Of a stretch of DNA of 64,000 nucleotides, positions 58,633 to 64,000 are shown one piece after another (position 1 is the first letter of the stretch; the number at the start of each line of letters is the position of its first letter). Position numbers and translations under genes: made by a program. Source of the stretch: Flavobacterium sp. CECT 9288 (GTDB taxonomy: Bacteria > Bacteroidota > Bacteroidia > Flavobacteriales > Flavobacteriaceae); contig NZ_OU957226.1 in assembly GCF_918731615.1 (NCBI RefSeq), positions 2,667,501 to 2,731,500 of the forward strand, in the 5' to 3' direction. The notes below the pieces were generated by a model. The model had not been told where the DNA came from, did no database searches, and saw only the letters and a program-made list of their open reading frames with translations.

Positions 58633-58698
58633 ATGCACAGAATACTATTATTAGTTGTTTTCTCTGTGTTACTTTTCTGCGCTCCCAAAAATCAATAA
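58633..58698 (+). pseudogene. truncated 5' remnant of a phytase-like esterase lipoprotein gene
   Basis: Encodes only about 21 residues (MHRILLLVVFSVLLFCAPKNQ then stop), aligned with the signal peptide of the intact gene at 61648-62781. Similarity to that gene ends at about 58690. It is the right-hand edge of the left direct repeat. Confidence 0.8.
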
Positions 58699-58924
58699 AT
58701 ACCTCTCGTTCAATTTATCTAACAATAGAAACTGATTTAACACGCCTATAAACTTAATTTCAACTTTAAGTGTTTACTTGTACGTCTTACAAAGGGAAAA
58801 ATAGGAAAATAGAAAAAAGTTACGCTTGTATTAACATTTATTGTAACAAAAAACAATTTAGTAAAGCATGCATACGTTTATTTGCAAAAAAAGCCAAAGT
58901 GATTATCATTCATTCTATTTCTTT

Positions 58925-58957
58925 TTGGTTATTTTAAATAAAAATTAATTACTTTTG
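58925..58957 (+). promoter_or_regulatory. promoter of the ilv leader-ilvA operon
   Basis: TTG at 58925-58927 and TACTTTTG at 58950-58957 with a 22-base spacer. The first leader ATG lies 10 bases downstream of the box, giving almost no untranslated leader. The best-formed promoter in the window; the 225 bases before it show no gene. Confidence 0.78.
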
Positions 58958-58967
58958 CGTCTCAATT

Positions 58968-59018
58968 ATGAAAAACAATAACACAATTATTAACAGCATT
59001 TCAATTATCATTCGATGA
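58968..59018 (+). CDS. isoleucine leader peptide 1
   Basis: A 16-residue ORF (MKNNNTIINSISIIIR) with six Ile codons, right after the promoter and followed by a rho-independent terminator. This is the classic layout of ribosome-mediated attenuation of Ile synthesis genes: stalling at Ile codons would prevent terminator formation. Confidence 0.85.
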   Translation: MKNNNTIINSISIIIR

Positions 59019-59052
59019 GAATGTGAGGCGCTGTATAGTATTAACAATATAG

Positions 59053-59080
59053 AACCTCCCAATTGGGAGGTTTTTTTTTT
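59053..59080 (+). terminator. attenuator 1 of the ilv operon
   Basis: AACCTCCC pairs with GGGAGGTT around AATT and is followed by a run of T. It lies between leader peptides 1 and 2. Confidence 0.9.
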
Positions 59081-59084
59081 AAAT

Positions 59085-59135
59085 ATGAATCAAAACACTA
59101 TTATTATTAACATCATTATTATTCGTTTTTATTGA
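59085..59135 (+). CDS. isoleucine leader peptide 2
   Basis: A second 16-residue ORF (MNQNTIIINIIIIRFY) with seven Ile codons in two clusters, starting 5 bases after attenuator 1. It has no promoter of its own, so it can only be translated on transcripts that have passed the first attenuator. Same length as leader 1 and similar in sequence, which suggests tandem duplication. Confidence 0.85.
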   Translation: MNQNTIIINIIIIRFY

Positions 59136-59162
59136 CGAGTTAGGATGTTATGCATAACCATG

Positions 59163-59199
59163 AAGCCTTTCTCTATAAACGAGAAAGGCTTTTTTTTTT
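59163..59199 (+). terminator. attenuator 2 of the ilv operon
   Basis: AAGCCTTTCTC pairs with GAGAAAGGCTT around a 7-base loop and is followed by a T9-10 run. The next gene starts 24 bases later. A perfect GTTATGCATAAC dyad (59148-59159) just before it could be part of an alternative fold. Confidence 0.9.
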
Positions 59200-59223
59200 G
59201 ACTAAAAATGAATTACAATTGCT

Positions 59224-59652
59224 ATGAAAGAAAAAATAACCGTTACGCTGTTTTGCGAAAAAGAAGCAACACTAATCAGTAAAATTATCCTAGTATTCAC
59301 TAGGAAAAAGATAAAAATCGACCATTTTTGGGTAGATTTTTGTGAGTTCACTTCATTATACAAAATCAGGATTGGCTATTGGGATAATGAAACGAATAGC
59401 AAAACTATAGTGGCTATTTTGGAACGAATTATCGAGGTTTTTTGTTGCTTCTCTCAAAATCAAAAAGAGCTAGAAACCCATACAATCATACTTTTTAAAA
59501 TCCCGATTATTCACAATGATCAAATTACACAGTTTCCTATCTCTTATCTATTTCAAGAAAAAGAGCATTGGATTTGTGGCGGCAAAATAACCAACGAGCA
59601 CTTTTACGCATTACAAAACACCCTAACACAAGCAATATTAGAATTCAATTAA
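59224..59652 (+). CDS. IlvN-like ACT domain protein, divergent and orphan
   Basis: 142 residues. The N-terminal half (ITVTLFCEKEATLISKIILVFTRKKIKIDHFWVDF ... YKIRIGYW) follows the beta-alpha-beta ACT pattern of the acetolactate synthase regulatory subunit, but many conserved positions have changed. No catalytic ilvB is present. It follows the second attenuator and is 8 bases before ilvA, so it is part of the same operon. It may be a diverged IlvN kept after loss of the other ilv genes, or a specialised regulator of IlvA. Confidence 0.68.
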   Translation: MKEKITVTLFCEKEATLISKIILVFTRKKIKIDHFWVDFCEFTSLYKIRIGYWDNETNSKTIVAILERIIEVFCCFSQNQKELETHTIILFKIPIIHNDQITQFPISYLFQEKEHWICGGKITNEHFYALQNTLTQAILEFN

Positions 59653-59660
59653 AAACAAAA

Positions 59661-60905
59661 ATGAACTTATTTCAATCCATACAACAAGCCCAACAAGAAT
59701 TAGTTAATGTAGTTCCCGTTACTCCTTTAACAGAAAACCTTAATCTTTCAGAAGAATTTAAGGCCTCTATTTTGCTTAAAAGAGAAGACCTACAAGTAGT
59801 ACGTTCCTATAAAATAAGAGGTGCTTATAATAAAATAAAATCTTTAACAGAAAGCGAAAAAACAAACGGCATTGTTTGCGCGAGCGCCGGTAATCACGCA
59901 CAAGGTGTGGCGTACTCTTGTCTTCTTTTACAAATACAAGGTAAAATCTATATGCCCAAAACCACGCCCAATCAAAAAGTAAAGCAAGTACAGCTCTTTG
60001 GTAAAAAGTGGGTCGAAATTATTTTAATTGGTGATACCTTTGATGATGCCTATGCCAAAGCAGTTGCCGATGCCAAGGACAACCAAAAAGCGTTCATCCA
60101 TCCTTTTGATGATGAAAAAGTCATTGCGGGACAAGGTACCGTAGGACTCGAAATTCTCGAACAATACCAACCTCCCATCGATTATGTTTTTGTTCCCATT
60201 GGCGGTGGCGGTTTAGCTTCTGGGCTGTCCACGGTTTTCAAACACCTTAGCCCAAATACCAAAATCATTGGCGTTGAACCACAAGGCGCTCCTTCAATGA
60301 AAACATCGATTGCTAATCAAGCCAATACACCCTTAGAAACCATAGACAAGTTTGTAGACGGAGCAGCAGTAAAACAAGTAGGCAACCAAACTTTTGCCAT
60401 TTGCAAAAAAAATCTAGACGATATCATTCTAGTTCCCGAAGGAAAAGTTTGTACTACCATTTTACGTTTGTATAACGAAGAAGCGATGGTCGTAGAACCC
60501 GCAGGCGCTTTGACCATTGCAGCATTGGATTTTTACAAAGACCAAATCCAAGGAAAAACTGTGGTTTGTGTGGTAAGCGGCAGTAACAACGACATTGAAC
60601 GCACCGCCGAAATCAAGGAACGCTCTTTACTTTATGAAGGATTAATGCATTATTTTATGATACAATTTCCGCAACGCCCAGGAGCATTAAAAGAATTTGT
60701 CAATGCCATTTTAGGACCAGACGATGATATCACTTACTTCCAATTTGCCAAAAAAAATAGCCGAGAAGTAGGCTCCGTTGTTGTAGGTTTAGAAGTGAAA
60801 AATCCAAACGATGTACTAGCTATCAAAGACAATATGAATAAAATGGGTTTCGAATACCAATACCTCAACGAAAAACAAGATTTATTCACCCAACTCATAG
60901 GTTAA
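59661..60905 (+). CDS. ilvA: threonine ammonia-lyase (threonine deaminase)
   Basis: First committed step of Ile synthesis, threonine to 2-oxobutanoate. 414 residues: PLP Lys51 in VVRSYKIRGAYNK, SAGNHAQGVAYS, and the phosphate-binding PIGGGGLASGLS; the C-terminal part (from about 325, HYFMIQFPQRPGALKEFV) is a single ACT-like regulatory domain, as in short biosynthetic IlvA, predicting feedback control by Ile. Start is ATG at 59661; an in-frame TTG inside the upstream gene was rejected. Confidence 0.95.
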   Translation: MNLFQSIQQAQQELVNVVPVTPLTENLNLSEEFKASILLKREDLQVVRSYKIRGAYNKIKSLTESEKTNGIVCASAGNHAQGVAYSCLLLQIQGKIYMPKTTPNQKVKQVQLFGKKWVEIILIGDTFDDAYAKAVADAKDNQKAFIHPFDDEKVIAGQGTVGLEILEQYQPPIDYVFVPIGGGGLASGLSTVFKHLSPNTKIIGVEPQGAPSMKTSIANQANTPLETIDKFVDGAAVKQVGNQTFAICKKNLDDIILVPEGKVCTTILRLYNEEAMVVEPAGALTIAALDFYKDQIQGKTVVCVVSGSNNDIERTAEIKERSLLYEGLMHYFMIQFPQRPGALKEFVNAILGPDDDITYFQFAKKNSREVGSVVVGLEVKNPNDVLAIKDNMNKMGFEYQYLNEKQDLFTQLIG

Positions 60906-60908
60906 AAA

Positions 60909-60934
60909 AAGGCGGCCATGCATGTGGCGGCCTT
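60909..60934 (+). terminator. probable terminator of ilvA
   Basis: AAGGC-g-GCC pairs with GGC-g-GCCTT (one G-G mismatch). A T7 run follows only about 7 bases later on the plus strand, while the minus strand has an immediate T-run, so its orientation is uncertain. Confidence 0.45.
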
Positions 60935-61027
60935 AAAAACCTTTTTTTACAAAATCGAAGTTGTTATTTTAGAATTCCCACAGAAAAAATGTCAATTACA
61001 TCATTTATTTCAACAACATACATGCCT

Positions 61028-61140
61028 TTTGGCAAGGCGAAGGTGTTGGGAATTTAACTCAAAACCGCAGAGACAAAGAAGAACGAATCAACGAATTTGT
61101 TGCCAAAATTCTAGAACAATTTCCGCCAAAAGAAAAATAG
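61028..61140 (+). pseudogene. 3' fragment of a DUF4136 gene
   Basis: Encodes the last 37 residues of the DUF4136 protein (from FWQGEGVGNLTQNRRDKEER to the stop), with no start or signal peptide. It is the left edge of the right-hand direct repeat; the complete gene is at 57590. Confidence 0.88.
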
Positions 61141-61161
61141 ACATTACTACAATCAAACATA

Positions 61162-61190
61162 AAGCCTACCTTTGCATAGGCTTTTTTTAT
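61162..61190 (+). terminator. second copy of the nested terminator/promoter hairpin
   Basis: Same as 58148-58176 but with one base change (CATAGGC instead of CGTAGGC), which breaks the last base pair of the stem. The TACCTTTG -7 box is unchanged. Confidence 0.6.
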
Positions 61191-61197
61191 AGAAATT

Positions 61198-61599
61198 ATG
61201 ATACCACAAACCGATATTGCTTCCTTAGACGATATTAAACTCTTAGTCAATACTTTTTATGCTCAAGTGCAAAAAGACGAAATAATAGGACCTATTTTTA
61301 ACGAAAAAATAGGCAACCGTTGGCCGGAACATTTAGAAAAAATGTATGGATTTTGGGAAACTATTTTGCTAGAAGTTCATTCGTATTCTGGAAGTCCCTT
61401 TCCGCCTCACAAGCAGCTCCCTATTGGTAAAGATCATTTTAACCGTTGGATGGAACTATTTACACAAACTACCGATCAATTATTCCAAGGGCCACTGGCA
61501 GATGAAGCCAAATACAGAGCAAAAGCTATGGCAGATATGTTTCATTACAAGATTGACTATTTTCGTAAAGCCGAAAAAAATCAGATTAATCCATCGTAA
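61198..61599 (+). CDS. group III truncated haemoglobin, copy 2
   Basis: 133 residues, 130 of which equal copy 1. It has the family-typical Gly in DEIIGPIF. It precedes the intact phytase-like esterase gene by 48 bases, probably the original gene order. Both copies look functional, so the cell may have a doubled dose of this haem protein. Confidence 0.92.
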   Translation: MIPQTDIASLDDIKLLVNTFYAQVQKDEIIGPIFNEKIGNRWPEHLEKMYGFWETILLEVHSYSGSPFPPHKQLPIGKDHFNRWMELFTQTTDQLFQGPLADEAKYRAKAMADMFHYKIDYFRKAEKNQINPS

Positions 61600-61647
61600 C
61601 GCTATTTATTGCAGTTACCTTATTTTATCCAATACACAATCAATTCT

Positions 61648-62781
61648 ATGCGCAAATTACTTTTTTTAGTTGTTTTTCCTGTATTTCTTTTCTCTTGTGC
61701 CAATGTAAAACAAAGCGCTGAACACAGTCACATCCCAAAATTAAAACTCTTAAACACTATTGAAGTTCCATTTGATGCCCAATTTCAAAATACAAAAATT
61801 GGTGGCTTATCTGGTATTGATTATGATCCAAAAAAAGAGTTGTATTACATCATTTCCGATGATCGATCGATTTTTAATGAGGCTCGTTATTACACTGCCA
61901 CCATAGCTTTGGAAAATAACCTTCTGAAAAATGTTATATTTCAAAGCATGAGTACTTTAAAAAATGAAACCGGAAAAGTATATGGCAACTGGAACACTGC
62001 ACCAAACACCTCAACAGATCCAGAAGACATCCGATTTAATCCAAAAACAAACACTTTGGTATGGAGTAGCGAAGGAGCTCGAGTGATAACCGCAGATAAG
62101 GAAGTTTTGCAAAATCCTTCCTTGAACTTCATGACTTTAAATGGTGATTTTCTAGGAGATGTAACATTCCCAGAAAATCTAAAAATGCAAAAAATAGAAA
62201 AAGGACCAAGAAACAATGGCACTTTAGAAGGCATAACTTTTGATAAAAACTATAAAAACATTTACACCAATATTGAAGAACCACTATTTGAAGATGGTAA
62301 CCAAGCCACAACCAGCAAAGGAGGTTTGATACGTTTGTACCAGTTTAATGCCAACACCGGAAAAAATACGGCTCAATACGGCTATCTTTTAGACCCTATT
62401 GCCCGCGAACCCAATCCGAGTGGTGCTTTTGCTGTCAATGGAATTTCGGCAATTCAGTATTACAGTAAAAATAAACTACTTGTTGTGGAACGCTCCTACT
62501 CCACGGGAACGCAAGAATGCACCGTAAAAGTTTTTTTGTGTGATCTAAAAAAAGCAACTAACGTTAAAAATAACACCTCCTTACTGAACCAAAACATACA
62601 ATTGGGATCTAAAAAACTGGTTCTAAACATGGATGATTTAGGAATTTTTATTGATAATATCGAAGGAATTACGTTTGGCCCTAAATTAGCTAATGGCAAT
62701 CGATCTTTAATCTTGGTTTCTGACAACAATTTTGCTGAGAAACAGAAAACACAGTTCTTTTTGTTTGAAGTGATGGAGTAG
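61648..62781 (+). CDS. phytase-like esterase domain lipoprotein
   Basis: 377 residues from the ATG at 61648. Lipobox LFSC, then an esterase-like activity of phytase domain (PF13449-type) with the beginning KIGGLSGIDYDPKKELYYIISDD and the later NNGTLEGITFDKNYKNIYTNIEEPL, GIFIDNIEGITFGP and SLILVSDNNF. It is likely a secreted beta-propeller phosphatase or esterase; the substrate is unknown. The TTG start at 61609 was rejected. Confidence 0.85.
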   Translation: MRKLLFLVVFPVFLFSCANVKQSAEHSHIPKLKLLNTIEVPFDAQFQNTKIGGLSGIDYDPKKELYYIISDDRSIFNEARYYTATIALENNLLKNVIFQSMSTLKNETGKVYGNWNTAPNTSTDPEDIRFNPKTNTLVWSSEGARVITADKEVLQNPSLNFMTLNGDFLGDVTFPENLKMQKIEKGPRNNGTLEGITFDKNYKNIYTNIEEPLFEDGNQATTSKGGLIRLYQFNANTGKNTAQYGYLLDPIAREPNPSGAFAVNGISAIQYYSKNKLLVVERSYSTGTQECTVKVFLCDLKKATNVKNNTSLLNQNIQLGSKKLVLNMDDLGIFIDNIEGITFGPKLANGNRSLILVSDNNFAEKQKTQFFLFEVME

Positions 62782-62811
62782 GAAATCAAAAAACATCTTA
62801 TCATTCGCAAC

Positions 62812-62965
62812 TCCCCTAGCCCCGATTGCAATGGAAAGCTTTTTGAAAAAGCCGTTTTGGTTTTTCTTGTTTATAAAAAGCGACCGCAGGAAGCTCTTTT
62901 ATAAACTTTAGAAAAACAAACGGGTTTGCAAAAACTTGCAATGAAAAGCGGGAATTAGCTCCTGA
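62812..62965 (+). repeat. dispersed intergenic repeat, copy 4 (divergent, long)
   Basis: Begins CCCGATTGCAATGGAAAGCT and ends CTTGCAATGAAAAGCGGGAAT; the interior forms a long hairpin (CCGTTT...TTTATAAAA with TTTTATAAA...AAACGG). Related to copies 1-3 in its ends but the interior is longer. Confidence 0.55.
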
Positions 62966-62971
62966 ATTTCG

Positions 62972-62979
62972 TATTTTTG
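62972..62979 (+). promoter_or_regulatory. promoter -7 box of the aromatic amino acid hydroxylase gene
   Basis: TATTTTTG, 25 bases before the ATG, directly after repeat copy 4. Confidence 0.55.
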
Positions 62980-63003
62980 CATAAAAACTACAACGTTTTC
63001 GAC

Positions 63004-64000
63004 ATGAACACAACTATAGAAAGCAATCCGTTATTAGACCGATTGCCAAAACACTTACAACAATTTATTAAACCTCAGGATTATAGTGATTATACACCTA
63101 TAAATCAGGCGGTTTGGCGTTATGTGATGCGTAAAAACGTGGATTATTTATCTAAAGTGGCGCATAATTCCTACCTAGAAGGGTTGAAAAAAACGGGGAT
63201 TGAGATTGACAATATCCCGAGTATGTATGGCATGAACCGCATTTTGACCGAAATAGGCTGGGCTGCCGTTGCAGTTGATGGTTTTATTCCGCCCAATGCT
63301 TTTATGGAATTTCAAGCCTATAATGTGCTTGTAATTGCATCGGATATTCGTCAACTCGAGCATATTGAATATACTCCTGCACCCGATATTATTCACGAAG
63401 GTGCTGGTCACGCACCAATTATTGCCAATCCAGAATATGCGGAATACCTTCGTCGTTTTGGAGAAATAGGTTGCAAAGCAATTTCTTCGCACAAGGATTA
63501 CGAAATGTATGAAGCTATCCGACTGCTTTCAATCGTAAAAGAAGCCGAAGGTACGCCACAAGCTACGATTGATGCTGCCGAAAAAGCAGTTGAAGATTTG
63601 CAAAATAACATGGGCGAACTCTCAGAAATGGCCCAAATACGCAACTTACACTGGTGGACGGTTGAGTACGGATTGATTGGTACGGTTGAAAATCCTAAAA
63701 TATATGGTGCTGGTTTGCTTTCCTCAATAGGCGAGAGTGCGCATTGTATGACTCAGGAAGTGAAGAAAATACCGTATGATATTTCTGCAGCCAATCAAAG
63801 TTTTGATATTACAAAATTGCAACCGCAACTGTATGTTACACCTACATTTGCCTATTTAAATTTAGTTTTAGAAGAGTTTGCTAATAAAATGGCGTTGCGT
63901 ACTGGTGGATTATCTGGTATTAACAAATTGATTGATTCGAATGCCTTAGGAACGATCGAATTGAGTACTGGACTACAAATTTCAGGTGTTTTCAGCTCGG
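63004..64000 (+). CDS. aromatic amino acid hydroxylase (phenylalanine-4-hydroxylase type), N-terminal part
   Basis: Tetrahydrobiopterin- and Fe(II)-dependent hydroxylase; about 332 residues are present and the gene runs off the window. The iron-binding His pair is in TPAPDIIHEGAGHAPIIA (about residues 124-140). The N-terminal LLDRLPKHLQQFIKPQDYSDYTPINQAVWRYVMR is typical of the long Bacteroidota form of this family. The frame is open to the last base of the window. Confidence 0.93.
   Translation, partial: MNTTIESNPLLDRLPKHLQQFIKPQDYSDYTPINQAVWRYVMRKNVDYLSKVAHNSYLEGLKKTGIEIDNIPSMYGMNRILTEIGWAAVAVDGFIPPNAFMEFQAYNVLVIASDIRQLEHIEYTPAPDIIHEGAGHAPIIANPEYAEYLRRFGEIGCKAISSHKDYEMYEAIRLLSIVKEAEGTPQATIDAAEKAVEDLQNNMGELSEMAQIRNLHWWTVEYGLIGTVENPKIYGAGLLSSIGESAHCMTQEVKKIPYDISAANQSFDITKLQPQLYVTPTFAYLNLVLEEFANKMALRTGGLSGINKLIDSNALGTIELSTGLQISGVFSS

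Larger units (their letters stand above)
58014..58690 (+). repeat. large direct repeat, left copy
   Basis: About 680 bases shared with 61028-61705 at an offset of 3014 bases. It covers the 3' end of the DUF4136 gene, a terminator, a complete truncated haemoglobin gene and the first 20 or so codons of a lipoprotein gene. By eye the haemoglobin part differs at about nine of 402 bases; the last 60 bases are more diverged. Confidence 0.93.
61028..61705 (+). repeat. large direct repeat, right copy
   Basis: Second copy of the segment at 58014-58690. In this copy the DUF4136 gene is cut at its 5' side and the lipoprotein gene on the right is complete, the mirror image of the left copy. Confidence 0.93.

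Noticed and set aside
58699..58924. Further coding remnant of the lipoprotein gene after the left repeat
   Set aside because: Similarity to the intact gene stops at about 58690; the rest is AT-rich with no recognisable reading frame.
60918..61238. 106-codon plus-strand ORF running from the ilvA terminator into the second haemoglobin
   Set aside because: It crosses a terminator, a pseudogene fragment and a promoter in the wrong frame.
63175..63492. 105-codon minus-strand ORF near the window end
   Set aside because: Shadow of the aromatic amino acid hydroxylase gene, which is open to the edge of the window.

Overview
The window looks like the chromosome of a Flavobacterium-type member of the Bacteroidota. 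The evidence is the low GC content, start sites mostly without Shine-Dalgarno sequences, repeated TAnnTTTG promoter -7 boxes, a SusC/SusD pair, a type IX secretion (T9SS) C-terminal sorting domain, a Porin_10-like protein, and several Bacteroidota families (DUF2851, DUF3467, DUF4394, DUF5522). Most starts that begin with TTG or GTG in the raw reading frames were moved to a downstream ATG, because several of those upstream codons lie inside or next to the promoter -7 box.

Layout. 1-7.5 kb: end of a MoxR ATPase gene, a SurA-like isomerase, a lipoprotein alpha-amylase that resembles archaeal enzymes, prfC, then a complete 1386-bp IS3-family element lying between prfC and a bidirectional terminator, and a small secreted protein. 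7.5-23 kb: the conserved information-processing block, all on the minus strand, read as rpsU, xerC, hpf, tRNA-Thr(TGT), tRNA-Tyr, tRNA-Thr(GGT), tuf, tRNA-Trp, secE, nusG, rplK, rplA, rplJ, rplL, rpoB, rpoC and a DUF3467 gene. rpsU carries an almost full-length Shine-Dalgarno sequence, which is exceptional in this phylum. 23-33 kb: metabolic and unknown genes (acyl-CoA dehydrogenase, helix-hairpin-helix protein, APC permease, PspC, DUF2851, exonuclease, cysteine/cystathionine synthase, putative porin). 33-39 kb: a SusD/SusC pair and a 1.1-kb AT-rich spacer. 39-55 kb: rnhB, lipB, two paralogous lipoproteins, lysS, a large Cys-rich conserved protein, outer-membrane and secreted proteins, hemL, a LysM glucosaminidase, a PLP desulfhydrase/deaminase and a T9SS cargo protein. 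55-64 kb: small DUF5522 protein, urocanase, DUF4136 lipoprotein, truncated haemoglobin, a threonine deaminase block, a second haemoglobin copy, a phytase-like esterase lipoprotein and the start of an aromatic amino acid hydroxylase.

The most unusual part is 58.0-61.7 kb. An ilv cassette (promoter, two tandem Ile-rich leader peptides each followed by its own terminator, an orphan ACT/IlvN-like protein, and ilvA) is flanked by two direct repeats of about 680 bp. Each repeat holds the 3' end of a DUF4136 gene, a whole truncated haemoglobin gene and the 5' end of a lipoprotein gene. The outer genes are intact and the inner copies are broken, which is the layout expected when a circular molecule integrates by a single crossover. 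The window also holds four dispersed copies of a hairpin-forming intergenic repeat, a 28-bp perfect palindrome in a hairpin-rich rpoB-rpoC spacer, and a three-site TTTGGT operator-like array upstream of a DUF4394 gene. No rRNA gene or CRISPR array was seen. All family names come from recognising sequence motifs by eye; no database search was run.
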